Assembly: GCA_014804655.1 (NCBI GenBank)
Contig: JAAUZK010000006.1
Location: 32,104-96,103, forward strand
Length of the DNA stretch: 64,000 nucleotides
Origin: Lachnospiraceae bacterium
Lineage (GTDB): Bacteria > Bacillota > Clostridia > Lachnospirales > Lachnospiraceae
Direction: 5' to 3'
Shown here piece by piece: positions 26,461 to 35,201 of this stretch (within the stretch, counting starts at the first letter, position 1; every line of letters begins with the position of its first letter). A program made the translations under genes and the position numbers. The notes beneath the pieces were generated by a model. It ran no database searches. It saw nothing but the letters and a program-made list of their open reading frames with translations, and was not told where the DNA came from.

Positions 26461-27273
26461 GTGTATTACAAATTATATATTGACAGTGTGTTTATCCTGC
26501 AGATGACGAGCAATCTGTATTTGTTATCTCTTGCCGGACGGATTCTTAAGTGTACTGCCACGCACGGACGAATCCTGATGGGGGCGGCGCTCGGAGCATT
26601 GATGGTCTGCGGGGCAATATCGGTGCCGCTTAGTACGGTGGGAATCCGGATACTTATGAGCGCGGTCCCTGTCAGTATATGTATGCTATGTGTTACTTTC
26701 AGAATCTGTCATAAGAGAAAGTTAATTCACGCTAGCTTTGTGATGGCAGGCTGTGGTTTTTTTTTAGGCAGTACCATGATATGGATTCTGAATCGTTTGA
26801 GAACGGTTCTAAAAGGAAATGTGAGCCTTGCGGTTACACTTATTACGGGCTATCTGTCATATCTTATCCTGTTAAAGGTAGTCGGATTCTTAAGGCGAAA
26901 GAAGGAGAACAGTCTGAAAACGGTAGTAATCCGCGTGCCGGAATCAGGCCGGGATATTCCGGTCAGCGCGCTTCTTGACACGGGCAATCATCTGACGGAC
27001 CCGGTGTCCGGGGAGCCGGTATGTGTGATCAGCGAAAAACTGGCAGGTCAGATTGAATCCTGTTTCAGGCCGGAGAAGTATCATGCGGTTCCGTTTATGA
27101 GTATTGGCAGAGAAAGAGGAGTTCTGAATGCTTATGAACTGTCGGAAATCCTGATAGAAGATGAGGAACGCCATATCAGAAAAGAACATGTTATTGTAGC
27201 GGTTTGTAATACGGGAATACCGGAAGAAAGTATCTACCAGATGATACTTCACCCCCGTCTATTAGAAGACTAG
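26461..27273 (+). CDS. spoIIGA: Sporulation sigma-E processing peptidase SpoIIGA
   Basis: Membrane aspartic protease that removes the pro-sequence of sigma-E after septation. Five N-terminal membrane helices (about 1-135) precede the protease domain, whose active site is [15 protein letters not shown]. The start is set at GTG 26461 because GGAGG is 6 bases upstream and [11 protein letters not shown] is the expected N-terminus; the ATG at 26404 would add 19 unrelated residues. 271 aa. Its substrate gene, sigE, begins 11 bases downstream. Confidence 0.93.
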   Translation: MYYKLYIDSVFILQMTSNLYLLSLAGRILKCTATHGRILMGAALGALMVCGAISVPLSTVGIRILMSAVPVSICMLCVTFRICHKRKLIHASFVMAGCGFFLGSTMIWILNRLRTVLKGNVSLAVTLITGYLSYLILLKVVGFLRRKKENSLKTVVIRVPESGRDIPVSALLDTGNHLTDPVSGEPVCVISEKLAGQIESCFRPEKYHAVPFMSIGRERGVLNAYELSEILIEDEERHIRKEHVIVAVCNTGIPEESIYQMILHPRLLED

Positions 27274-27284
27274 GAGGAAGGAAA

Positions 27285-28025
27285 ATGGTTTTTAAAGTGG
27301 CAATTCCCGGCAAAGTTCAATTTAAGATGATACATAAGGATTCGAGGTTCCTTATGACGAAGCAGGGAGATATTCATTACATAGGCGGGACAGAAGTGCT
27401 GCCGCCGCCCCTTGAGAGCGACAGGGAGAACGCGATCATTAACGATCTTGGCACGGAATATGAGGATGAGGCCAAGGCGATTCTGATAGAGCATAATCTG
27501 AGACTGGTGGTGTACATCGCCAAGAAATTTGATAATACGGGTGTGGGCGTGGAGGATCTGATATCCATCGGAACCATCGGACTGATCAAATCGATCAATA
27601 CGTTTAATCCCGAGAAAAATATTAAGCTGGCGACCTATGCATCGCGCTGTATTGAGAATGAAATATTAATGTACCTGAGAAGGAACAGCAAGCATAAGAT
27701 GGAAGTGTCTATTGACGAACCGCTCAACGTGGATTGGGACGGAAATGAGCTTTTGCTGTCGGATATTCTGGGAACGGATGAGGATGTGATCTATAAGGAC
27801 TTGGAGAATGAGGTGGAGCGCAAGCTGTTAATCAAGGCGATTGCGAAGCTGACAGAGAGGGAACAGACAATCATCAGACTGCGGTTTGGATTGGGCAGCG
27901 TGGACGGAAAGGAGCTGACACAGAAGGAAGTTGCCGAATTGTTAGGAATTTCACAATCTTATATTTCACGGCTGGAAAAGAAAATTATGCGCAGACTGAA
28001 AAAGGAGATGAGTAAAGATAATTGA
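27285..28025 (+). CDS. sigE: Sporulation sigma factor SigE (pro-sigma-E)
   Basis: Mother-cell sigma factor of early sporulation. The first ~27 residues form the pro-sequence that SpoIIGA removes. Region 2 shows [20 protein letters not shown] and [18 protein letters not shown]; region 4 shows [14 protein letters not shown] and the helix-turn-helix [20 protein letters not shown]. 246 aa. AGGAGGAAGGAAA precedes ATG 27285. Co-transcribed with spoIIGA. In Bacillus sigG follows immediately; here another gene lies between them. Confidence 0.96.
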   Translation: MVFKVAIPGKVQFKMIHKDSRFLMTKQGDIHYIGGTEVLPPPLESDRENAIINDLGTEYEDEAKAILIEHNLRLVVYIAKKFDNTGVGVEDLISIGTIGLIKSINTFNPEKNIKLATYASRCIENEILMYLRRNSKHKMEVSIDEPLNVDWDGNELLLSDILGTDEDVIYKDLENEVERKLLIKAIAKLTEREQTIIRLRFGLGSVDGKELTQKEVAELLGISQSYISRLEKKIMRRLKKEMSKDN

Positions 28026-28145
28026 TTTTTAGAGTCCGTAATGATATCATATGTTTAAGGTGTTCCATTTTGTGGTTAATAACTATTCTGAAATGTGAAG
28101 ATGTTTGATCAGAAGCGGTACGGACAAACATATGTGTGAGGGCGA

Positions 28146-30137
28146 ATGAAGAAGATAATTTTAATTGTCGATGATGACAGGCTGACATTATCAACAGCAC
28201 AGAATCTGTTGGGAGAGATGTATAAGGTAGTTGCCGTAAACTCAGGGAAACAGGCATATAAGTATCTGGACAGACATACTCCGGATCTGATTCTGCTGGA
28301 TATTAATATGCCGGAGATCAGTGGGTATGAGGTTATGCGTGCACTGCAGGCAGACAGGCGGTGGAGTAAGATTCCGGTTATCTTTCTGACGGCGGATCGC
28401 AGCGCCGAGACGGAAGTGGAATGTTTCCGCGTAGGAGCTAATGATTTTATTACTAAGCCTTTTGAACCGCAGATCATGCTGAGCCGTATCAAGAGTACGC
28501 TGGAGCTGGACGGCTATCGGAAGGATCTGCAGCGGAGACTGGATGAGAAAACAAGAGAGATGGAGCGCATCACGATTCAGGCGATTATGACGGTTGCTAA
28601 TACGGTGGATGCTAAAGATGATTATACGAAAGGACACTCCATGCGTGTAGCGGCTTATTCCGAGCTGATGGCGCAGCGGCTGGGATGGTCGGAGGAGGAG
28701 ATTCAGAACATATATTATGTGGCTATGTTACATGATGTCGGTAAGATCGGTGTGCCCGATGCGGTGCTCAACAAGCCTTTTCGATTAACGGATCTGGAGT
28801 TTCGGTTAATCAAAGGGCATACCATCATGGGGGCAGAGATCCTGAAGGACTTTAAGATGTTTCCGAATGTCAATGTGGGTGCACAATATCATCATGAGCG
28901 CTATGACGGCAAGGGATATCCGGAAGGGCTTAAGGCAGAGTCCATTCCGCTTGTGGCAAGGATCATCGGCCTGGTGGATTCTTATGATGCCATGACCAGC
29001 AATCGCGTTTATCGGAGAAGATTGAGCGATGATATCGTGATGGAGGAATTGAGGAAAGGTAAGGGAACTCAGTGGGATCCCGAACTGGTAGATATATTCA
29101 TTGAGCTGATCAAGGAAGGCGCATTGGAGCAGAAGTGGATGCACGAAGACGAGATGGCATCGCCGATCTTTGACAGTGAGAAGATCTATGGCATCGCTAT
29201 GGGCAGTGAGAGTGTGCTGGATGCGCCTACGGATTATCTGACAGGTGTCTTAAGCAAGCGCAAGGGCGTGAATGAGATTGAGGCGGGACTGCGCGTTGCG
29301 GGCGGATGCCTTATGATTATTGATCTGGATCATTTCAAACGGATCAACCAGACACACGGTCATCTGGCAGGCGACTACGCCTTGAAGATGACGGCGGATG
29401 TACTGCGCGAGGTGTGCAGCAAGGGTGTTGTATGCAGAACCGGCGGAGACGAATTCCTCTATTTTGCGGAAGGAATGCGCAGCAGGGATGCGGCGATCGT
29501 CATGGTGAATGAGATACTGGATGCCTTTGCCAAGAAGCAGGAAGAAGTAGACATTCTTCAGGAGACACAGTTGTCCATCGGCATCAGTGTGTCGGGTTCC
29601 GACGGTTATGAGTATGAGGAATTGTACCAGCGGGCTGATAAGGCACTGTATCATGTGAAGCAGAACGAGAATGTCCGTTACGGTTTCTTCCAGAGTACGG
29701 GTATGGTGCGCACGCCGGAGCAGTCCAAGAACGATCTGGAGACGGTAATCAATATGATCAAAACGCGCGACAGCCGTACCGGAGCATTTCAGGTTGAGTA
29801 TGCCGAGTTTGCGCATATTTATGAGTTTGTTACCCGTTTCTCGGAGAGAAGCAGGCAGGAGACGCAGCTTCTTCTGTTTACGCTCTTTTCGTCGGACGGC
29901 AGCGAGATCAAACTGGAGCGTATGGAGATTGCAATGCAGTGTATGGAGCAATCTATCTGTAAATCACTGCGGGGCGTGGACGTAGGCACCAGATACAGCA
30001 GTTCACAGTTCCTGGTGGTACTGATGGGAACGGAGAAGGAGAATATCCGCGTGGTCACGGACCGTATCATACAAAATTACTTCAAGCTGTATGGCGGCAA
30101 GGATATCACTGTGACCTTTGACGTAGCGGATTATTAA
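28146..30137 (+). CDS. Response regulator with HD-GYP, GGDEF and degenerate second GGDEF domain
   Basis: Multi-domain c-di-GMP signalling protein of 663 aa. Receiver domain (about 1-120; DDDR, phosphoacceptor in LILLDINMP near 52, TKPFEP). HD-GYP phosphodiesterase (about 150-325) with HD in MLHDVGKIGVP near 195, HHERYDGKGYPEGL and a DSYDAMTS block. GGDEF cyclase (about 365-510) with CRTGGDEFLYF near 433; the RxxD inhibitory site is not seen. The last 140 residues look like another GGDEF fold whose signature is worn to SSSQFLVVL. Net activity cannot be read from sequence. It is inserted between sigE and sigG, so a role in sporulation control is an attractive inference. A response regulator with no kinase beside it. 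Confidence 0.88.
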   Translation: MKKIILIVDDDRLTLSTAQNLLGEMYKVVAVNSGKQAYKYLDRHTPDLILLDINMPEISGYEVMRALQADRRWSKIPVIFLTADRSAETEVECFRVGANDFITKPFEPQIMLSRIKSTLELDGYRKDLQRRLDEKTREMERITIQAIMTVANTVDAKDDYTKGHSMRVAAYSELMAQRLGWSEEEIQNIYYVAMLHDVGKIGVPDAVLNKPFRLTDLEFRLIKGHTIMGAEILKDFKMFPNVNVGAQYHHERYDGKGYPEGLKAESIPLVARIIGLVDSYDAMTSNRVYRRRLSDDIVMEELRKGKGTQWDPELVDIFIELIKEGALEQKWMHEDEMASPIFDSEKIYGIAMGSESVLDAPTDYLTGVLSKRKGVNEIEAGLRVAGGCLMIIDLDHFKRINQTHGHLAGDYALKMTADVLREVCSKGVVCRTGGDEFLYFAEGMRSRDAAIVMVNEILDAFAKKQEEVDILQETQLSIGISVSGSDGYEYEELYQRADKALYHVKQNENVRYGFFQSTGMVRTPEQSKNDLETVINMIKTRDSRTGAFQVEYAEFAHIYEFVTRFSERSRQETQLLLFTLFSSDGSEIKLERMEIAMQCMEQSICKSLRGVDVGTRYSSSQFLVVLMGTEKENIRVVTDRIIQNYFKLYGGKDITVTFDVADY

Positions 30138-30164
30138 TCATAGGATAAAGGCAGAAGCGGACTC

Positions 30165-30944
30165 TCAGGCGGTCAGATACATCCGCATGGTTTTCAGGGC
30201 GTTTTTTTCCAGACGGGAAACCTGCGCCTGAGAGATACCGATCTTGGTGGCGACTTCCATCTGTGTCTTGCCCTCGAAGAAGCGGAGCGTGATGATCTCA
30301 TATTCCCGATCGCTTAAGCGTTTCATGGCTTCACTTAAGGAGATGTGTTCCACCCAGTTTTCTTCCCGGTTCTTCTTGTCGCTGATCTGATCCATCACAT
30401 AGAGTGTATCACCGCCGTCGGTGTAGACGGGTTCGTACAGGCTCATAGGAGCCTGGATGGCATCCAATGCGTAGACGATATCTTCTTTGGGTACACCGAT
30501 CTCGTCGGCGATTTCAGTGACAGTGGGCTCCTTGGAATTAACGCGTGTCAGGTGTTCCTTGGCGTAGATTGCTTTATAGGCGGTATCTTTGAGAGAGCGG
30601 GAAACCCGTATGCTGTTGGCATCACGCAGATATCGACGGATTTCTCCCACGATCATCGGAACCGCATAGGTGGAAAACTTTACATTGAGGGAAGAATCAA
30701 AATTATCGATTGCTTTGATCAGGCCGATACAGCCGATCTGGAACAGGTCGTCCACATTTTCATTACTCGAGTGGAATCGCTTGATCACACTTAAGACAAG
30801 GCGGAGATTACCGTTAATATACTCTTTGCGGGCGGCCTCATCACCGGCTCCGATCCGTTTAAACAATTCTTCTTTTTCAGCATTTTTAAGAAGCGGCAGT
30901 TTGGATGTATTGACGCCGCAGATTTCTACTTTACCCTGTATCAT
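30165..30944 (-). CDS. sigG: Sporulation sigma factor SigG
   Basis: Forespore-specific late sigma factor. The N-terminus KVEICGVNTSKLPLLKN is diagnostic for SigG; region 2 has NVDDLFQIGCIGLIKAIDNF and region 4 ends KIGISQAQVSRLEKNALKTM. The start is ATG 30944 (259-260 aa), preceded by a GGGTGGG-like ribosome site; GTG 30956 would overlap that site. It is on the opposite strand to sigE and converges on the HD-GYP gene with only 27 bases between them, so local inversion relative to the usual sigE-sigG order has occurred. A sigma-G-type promoter lies upstream. Confidence 0.96.
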   Translation of the reverse strand: MIQGKVEICGVNTSKLPLLKNAEKEELFKRIGAGDEAARKEYINGNLRLVLSVIKRFHSSNENVDDLFQIGCIGLIKAIDNFDSSLNVKFSTYAVPMIVGEIRRYLRDANSIRVSRSLKDTAYKAIYAKEHLTRVNSKEPTVTEIADEIGVPKEDIVYALDAIQAPMSLYEPVYTDGGDTLYVMDQISDKKNREENWVEHISLSEAMKRLSDREYEIITLRFFEGKTQMEVATKIGISQAQVSRLEKNALKTMRMYLTA

Positions 30945-31038
30945 ATGAATACCCACCCTTTCCTGTAAGCCACCGGCATTTTTTTGGGTCCGCGAAGCGG
31001 AATTTGCAAAGCGTTTTTGAAAGAAATTGCTTTTTATA

Positions 31039-31068
31039 AAGGATGTGCGAATCGGGCGGATTTATTCA
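31039..31068 (-). promoter_or_regulatory. Sigma-G/sigma-F-type promoter of sigG
   Basis: On the minus strand, -35 TGAATA (31068-31063) and -10 CATCCTT (31045-31039) are 17 bases apart. The Bacillus sigma-G consensus is TGAATA, 17-18 bases, CATACTA. It implies autoregulation of sigG, as in Bacillus. The leader of about 85 bases holds a small CCGC/GCGG hairpin. Confidence 0.6.
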
Positions 31069-31100
31069 TGAATTTTTTAGGAAAAAACTTTGTATATTGT

Positions 31101-31129
31101 TTTACAAAAAGAGAGTTTTTTGGTACATT
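31101..31129 (+). promoter_or_regulatory. Sigma-A-like promoter for the zinc-ribbon/SH3 gene
   Basis: -35 TTTACA (31101-31106), 17-base spacer, -10 TACATT (31124-31129), 66 bases before the start codon and divergent to the sigG promoter. Confidence 0.5.
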
Positions 31130-31194
31130 AGAAGATGAATGATTATGATTGCCAAAGTGACAGGCAGCATGAAATATAGCGAGGTGAGACAGGC

Positions 31195-32208
31195 ATGATA
31201 TGTAAGGAATGTGGCGCCGGACTGATGGAGACTGATCAGTTTTGTCCGAAGTGCGGCACCAGAGTGATAAAGGAAATGAGATGTCCCGACTGCGGTGCAG
31301 TGCTGCGTGATGGAACAAAATTCTGCCATAAGTGCGGACGGCTCATAGGGGGCGGCAGCGGGCGCAAGATGGCGGATGAAGAAGATATTTCTATCGATGC
31401 GATGGAACAGAATATTCTTTCGGAGACGGCGGCAGAGATTAAGGCCGGTCGGAACGCGGGGAGAGAAACCCGCCGGACATCTTCGGCGGGAAGTTCCGCA
31501 ACGAGAAGTGCGTCATCGCGAAGTGGTTCGGAGCATGCGTCTTCTGCTAGGAGTACGTCATCAAGAGACACGGAGAAACGGGCAGCTTCCGGCAAGAGTA
31601 CTTCCGCATCGAAGGGTGCATCGGGACGCGGTACGCCCGCAAAGAGCGCGTCGGGAAGACATTCATCCGTCCCCGAGCCGCCGCGTAAGAATAAGAAGCG
31701 GATCGATTATCGTGAGGATGACTGGGAAGATGAGGATTGGGAAGACGATGACGACTGGGATGAGGACGATGAGGAAGGTGTAGATGTAATCACAATCATG
31801 ACGGTGGTCATGGGCTGCGTACTGCTCATTGTAGTAGCCGTGCTCGGATATAATCTGTATAAGCAGTATGCCCCTAAGAATTACGGGAAAGATGCGGAAA
31901 TATCGGAAGATTATAATGCTGCGGACGAAGATGTGGAAGAACAGCAGGAACCGGCTGAAGTGGATGAGCCGGACGAGGAGCCTGCGGCAGACGGAGACGA
32001 AAGTGGCACATACCAGATCATCGTGACGGGTAGAGAAGTAAATGTGCGTGATCAGCCGAGCACCAGCGGTACGAAGATTCTGGGAAAAGTACGGGAAGGT
32101 GAAGTGTATACCTGTTACGGCACGGCGGAGGACGGACAGTGGTATGAGATTCGTCTGGAGGACGGTACGCCGGGCTATGTGTTCCACGAATATATCTCCG
32201 TGGAATAG
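31195..32208 (+). CDS. Membrane protein with double zinc ribbon and extracellular SH3 domain
   Basis: 337 aa. Two zinc ribbons at the N-terminus (CKECGAGL...CPKCG and CPDCGAVL...CHKCG, residues 3-50), then a Ser/Arg/Ala-rich low-complexity linker (about 80-165), an acidic stretch rich in Asp/Glu/Trp (about 170-195), one membrane helix (about 200-222, MTVVMGCVLLIVVAVLGYNL), an acidic linker and a C-terminal bacterial SH3 domain (about 268-337) starting VNVRDQPSTSGTKILGKV. The topology suggests cytoplasmic zinc ribbons and an outer wall-binding SH3. Function unknown; next to sigG and ylmC. GAGGTGAG is the ribosome site. Confidence 0.8.
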   Translation: MICKECGAGLMETDQFCPKCGTRVIKEMRCPDCGAVLRDGTKFCHKCGRLIGGGSGRKMADEEDISIDAMEQNILSETAAEIKAGRNAGRETRRTSSAGSSATRSASSRSGSEHASSARSTSSRDTEKRAASGKSTSASKGASGRGTPAKSASGRHSSVPEPPRKNKKRIDYREDDWEDEDWEDDDDWDEDDEEGVDVITIMTVVMGCVLLIVVAVLGYNLYKQYAPKNYGKDAEISEDYNAADEDVEEQQEPAEVDEPDEEPAADGDESGTYQIIVTGREVNVRDQPSTSGTKILGKVREGEVYTCYGTAEDGQWYEIRLEDGTPGYVFHEYISVE

Positions 32209-32221
32209 GAATCAGAGTTGC

Positions 32222-32282
32222 CATAGGAACCTTTTTGCGGGCAGATGCATTTAATAATAAAAAGCCCGGAGGGGTTCCTATG
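32222..32282 (+). promoter_or_regulatory. Start-codon-sequestering hairpin of ylmC
   Basis: CATAGGAACC (32222-32231) is the exact complement of GGTTCCTATG (32273-32282), and the latter contains the start codon of ylmC. CGGGC/GCCCG (32238-32242, 32264-32268) stacks inside. The GGAGG ribosome site lies in the internal loop. The fold should limit initiation. Confidence 0.6.
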
Positions 32283-32516
32283 TTATTTTCTGAATTAAAG
32301 AAAAAAGAAGTGATCAACCTGAAGAACTGTCAGAAACTGGGTAAGGTGTGCGACTTTGAGTTTGATGAATGCACCGGGCAGATCTTTAAGCTGATCATTC
32401 CGGGGGAGAATAAGTGGTGCGGTCTGTTCGGCGGAAGCGATACGAATTATGTCATATGCTATAAAGATATCAAACAGATCGGACCGGACATCATTATTGT
32501 GGATATATGTATATAG
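32280..32516 (+). CDS. ylmC: YlmC/YmxH-family sporulation protein (PRC-barrel)
   Basis: Small PRC-barrel-like protein of 78 aa (MLFSELKKKEVINLKNCQKL, then GKVCDFEFDECTGQI). YlmC/YmxH proteins sit next to sigG in Bacillus and Clostridia and are annotated as sporulation related; their biochemical role is not known to me. The start is ATG 32280, after GGAGGGGTTCCT; the ORF can be extended to 32235 but without support. nrdR follows, as in related genomes. Confidence 0.85.
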   Translation: MLFSELKKKEVINLKNCQKLGKVCDFEFDECTGQIFKLIIPGENKWCGLFGGSDTNYVICYKDIKQIGPDIIIVDICI

Positions 32517-32540
32517 GTTCTATAGGTTTCCATAAAATAG

Positions 32541-32569
32541 TTGACATAATTGTAAGTTTCACATATAAT
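32541..32569 (+). promoter_or_regulatory. Consensus sigma-A promoter of nrdR
   Basis: Perfect -35 TTGACA (32541-32546), 17-base spacer, perfect -10 TATAAT (32564-32569). It starts the nrdR transcript about 65 bases before the gene. Confidence 0.85.
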
Positions 32570-32640
32570 TAATATGAACTGTTGTAGTAGAACTGCACGT
32601 TATTCAAAATAAAATAATGATACTGAGGAGGATATCCCTG

Positions 32641-33093
32641 ATGAAATGCCCTTTTTGCGGTCATGAAAATACCCGAGTAATCGACAGCAGACCTGCTGAA
32701 GATAACAATTCCATTCGCAGAAGACGTGTCTGCGACGAATGTGACAAACGTTTTACAACTTATGAGAAAGTGGAGACGATTCCGCTTATCATCATCAAGA
32801 AGGACAATAACAGGGAGACTTACGACAGATCGAAGATCGAAGCGGGCGTTTTGCGTGCATGTCATAAGAGACCGATCAGCGCGGCGCAGATCAACCAGTT
32901 AGTGGATGAGGTGGAGACGGAAGTCTTCAATATGGAGGAGAAAGAGATCCCGAGTCAGGTGATCGGCGAGATCGTGATGAATAAGCTGAAAGACTTAGAG
33001 GCGGTAGCTTATGTCAGGTTTGCTTCTGTGTACCGGGAGTTTAAGGATATCAATACCTTTATGGACGAATTGAAGAAGGTACTGGATAAATAA
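32641..33093 (+). CDS. nrdR: Transcriptional repressor NrdR
   Basis: Zinc-ribbon plus ATP-cone repressor of ribonucleotide reductase genes. The zinc finger is MKCPFCGHENTRVIDSRP ... CDECDKRF (residues 1-34); the ATP cone follows (VIIKKDNNRETYDRSKIEAG type, here about 48-140). The start is ATG 32641 with GAGGAGG 9 bases upstream, giving 150 aa, the family length; the upstream in-frame extension to 32617 is not needed. Confidence 0.96.
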   Translation: MKCPFCGHENTRVIDSRPAEDNNSIRRRRVCDECDKRFTTYEKVETIPLIIIKKDNNRETYDRSKIEAGVLRACHKRPISAAQINQLVDEVETEVFNMEEKEIPSQVIGEIVMNKLKDLEAVAYVRFASVYREFKDINTFMDELKKVLDK

Positions 33094-33115
33094 GTGTAAG
33101 AAGCAGGGAGAAGAT

Positions 33116-33385
33116 ATGACGGAACAGGAAAAAGAGATTGTGGCAAAGGCCAGTGTTCCCATGACTGTTGCCAATATTGTTCGATGGATATTTCTGGCGA
33201 TTGCGTTGCTTATTGTTTTATTCCTTTTCTTAGGCAATAAGATATGGGAGGGAGCGGAGTGGTATACTGCTTTTACGGGTAGGGCGTATTCCTTCCTGCT
33301 TTGGGACATTCTGCTTATGCTTTTGAGTAATATCGTGCGCATCATTTTCACGGCAAGATATAACAGGATTGTGAAGAATCTGTGA
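33116..33385 (+). CDS. Small membrane protein, unknown
   Basis: 89 aa with two predicted helices (about 22-42, IVRWIFLAIALLIVLFLFLG, and about 60-78, SFLLWDILLMLLSNIVRIIF). AGGGAGAAGAT precedes ATG 33116; 22 bases after nrdR, so probably in the same transcript. I do not recognise a family. Confidence 0.6.
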   Translation: MTEQEKEIVAKASVPMTVANIVRWIFLAIALLIVLFLFLGNKIWEGAEWYTAFTGRAYSFLLWDILLMLLSNIVRIIFTARYNRIVKNL

Positions 33386-33515
33386 CAGATATTCAGATAA
33401 GGTTAAGTGCCTGAGATGGTGTGTCGATATAAATAATAGGAAAGGAAGTAACTGTGAAGAACAGGGTTCTGAACAGTTAGGAAAGGACAAATGATTGAGG
33501 AAGGCGGTGTGAGCT

Positions 33516-33644
33516 ATGACCTTTGAATATACCGGAATGGATTGCTGCCCGGAGAATCCGGATATGCAGAAAGCGATCTCGGATATGAAGAAAGACCAGA
33601 TCTTACAGAGTTATCAATATTTTGTCGGAAATTCGGAGTATTAG
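33516..33644 (+). CDS. Possible small protein of 42 aa
   Basis: ATG 33516 is preceded by an AGGAAGGCGGTGTGAG stretch and opens a 42-codon frame: MTFEYTGMDCCPENPDMQKA at its start, ending YFVGNSEY. The composition is soluble, with a CC pair near residue 10. It fills an otherwise empty stretch and is followed at once by a perfect hairpin. No family recognised; the call rests on the ribosome site, coding-like composition and downstream hairpin. Confidence 0.5.
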   Translation: MTFEYTGMDCCPENPDMQKAISDMKKDQILQSYQYFVGNSEY

Positions 33645-33647
33645 AAA

Positions 33648-33669
33648 CCCCTTGCAAACCTGCAAGGGG
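33648..33669 (+). terminator. Terminator-like hairpin
   Basis: CCCCTTGCA (33648-33656) and TGCAAGGGG (33661-33669) form a perfect 9-bp stem with a 4-base loop; the following ATTTGTT is only a weak T run. Confidence 0.55.
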
Positions 33670-33738
33670 ATTTGTTATGATAGGAGAAGATTTATCGGGC
33701 AGGAGCCGGTCAGTCAGGGGCTCCGGAACGGGGGACGA

Positions 33739-34272
33739 ATGGCTTTACTTGAGCGTTTTTATCCGGATGAATATCTGGATTCTGCATATGAGATCGATTA
33801 TGAACAATTATATCAGAAAGGTTACCGCGGTGTGATCTTCGACATAGATAATACGCTGGTACCTCACGGCGCGCCGGCGGATGCAAGGAGCATGGCGCTA
33901 TTTGGCCGGCTTAGGGAGATCGGGTTCGAGAGCATTCTTCTGTCCAATAATAAAGAGCCGCGGGTGAAAATGTTTAATGATAAGGTGCTCTCCCGTTATA
34001 TCTTTAAGGCAGGAAAACCATCTCCGAAAAATTATATCAAGGCGATGGAGCTTATGGGTACCACGCCGGCAACTACGATGTTTGTGGGTGATCAGCTTTT
34101 TACGGATGTGTGGGGCGCGAAGAAGGCGGGGATCAGGACGTGGCTGGTGAAGCCGATCCACCCGAAAGAGGAGATACAGATTATCTTAAAGCGCAGACTG
34201 GAATGGATCGTACTGTTTTTCTATAAGCGGGACAGAGGACGGTATGTGAAGTTGGACAGGCGGTATCGATAA
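33739..34272 (+). CDS. yqeG: YqeG-family HAD phosphatase
   Basis: HAD superfamily phosphatase of 177 aa. Motif I is FDIDNTLVPHG with the nucleophile aspartate, motif II ILLSNN, and the late acidic motif MFVGDQLFTDVWGA. The start is ATG 33739, after CGGGGGACGA; the ORF upstream to 33622 is unrelated sequence with the hairpin in it. yqeG next to aroE matches the Bacillus arrangement (yqeG-yqeH-aroE), though yqeH is missing here. Substrate unknown; homologues have been linked to phosphatidylglycerophosphate phosphatase. Confidence 0.88.
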   Translation: MALLERFYPDEYLDSAYEIDYEQLYQKGYRGVIFDIDNTLVPHGAPADARSMALFGRLREIGFESILLSNNKEPRVKMFNDKVLSRYIFKAGKPSPKNYIKAMELMGTTPATTMFVGDQLFTDVWGAKKAGIRTWLVKPIHPKEEIQIILKRRLEWIVLFFYKRDRGRYVKLDRRYR

Positions 34273-34296
34273 GGCTGCGCGGAAACGAGGATTGAG

Positions 34297-35163
34297 ATGA
34301 AGATAGACGGTAAAACAAACGTATGCGGATTGATCGGCAATCCGGTGGAGCACACATTGTCTCCGATGATACATAACACGCTGGCGGGGAGACTGGGGCA
34401 TAATCTGGTGTATGTGCCTTTTCCCGTAGAGCCGGGCAGGGTGGGTGAGGCAGTCCGCGGCGCGGACGCACTGCATCTGCTTGGCCTGAATGTGACGGTA
34501 CCCTATAAGAGTGATGTGATAGAGACCCTTAAGGAAATAGATGAGCTGGCGCGAAATATCGGTGCGGTTAATACGCTGGTGAGAACAGGGGGCGGCTACA
34601 AGGGGTACAATACAGATATGGAGGGACTCTACCGCGCCATGACAAGCGAGGGCATCCGGATCGAGGGGGAGCAGATCATACTGCTGGGTGCGGGCGGAGC
34701 GGCCAGAGCAGTGGCCTATTTGTGTGCGGTGAAAGGTGCAGAGAAGGTCTATATATTAAACCGCACGTTTGATAAAGCGCAGGCAGTGGCAGAGGAGGTC
34801 AACCGCGTGGTGGGCCGGGAAGCGATCCTGCCGATGGCGATGAAGGACTATACCGGACTGTCGGAGGGTAAGTATCTTGCGATCCAGGGGACTTCCGTGG
34901 GACTTGCGCCCAATGCGGAGGATGTTGTAATCGCGGATGACGCTTTCTATGAGAAGATCCACACGGGATTTGATCTGATCTACAGTCCCTGGGAGACGAA
35001 ATTCATGCGTCTGGTGAAAGAGCACGGCGGTCATGCGTATAACGGGTTAAAAATGTTGTTATATCAGGGAATTATCGCCTATGAACTGTGGAATGATGTA
35101 CAGGTGTCCGAAGAGGACGCACAGGCGGTGTATGAGAAGCTGAAGGAGCAGTTTATCTCATAG
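34297..35163 (+). CDS. aroE: Shikimate dehydrogenase
   Basis: NADPH-dependent reduction of 3-dehydroshikimate to shikimate. The shikimate-binding N-terminus LIGNPVEHTLSPMIHNTL, the catalytic lysine in NVTVPYKSDV, and the nucleotide-binding LLGAGGAARAVAYLC are all present. 288 aa. Followed by aroK and aroQ, so three steps of the shikimate pathway are clustered. Confidence 0.95.
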   Translation: MKIDGKTNVCGLIGNPVEHTLSPMIHNTLAGRLGHNLVYVPFPVEPGRVGEAVRGADALHLLGLNVTVPYKSDVIETLKEIDELARNIGAVNTLVRTGGGYKGYNTDMEGLYRAMTSEGIRIEGEQIILLGAGGAARAVAYLCAVKGAEKVYILNRTFDKAQAVAEEVNRVVGREAILPMAMKDYTGLSEGKYLAIQGTSVGLAPNAEDVVIADDAFYEKIHTGFDLIYSPWETKFMRLVKEHGGHAYNGLKMLLYQGIIAYELWNDVQVSEEDAQAVYEKLKEQFIS

Positions 35164-35201
35164 GATTCAGACACAACAGATGAGGGAGCATACAGCTTAC
35201 A

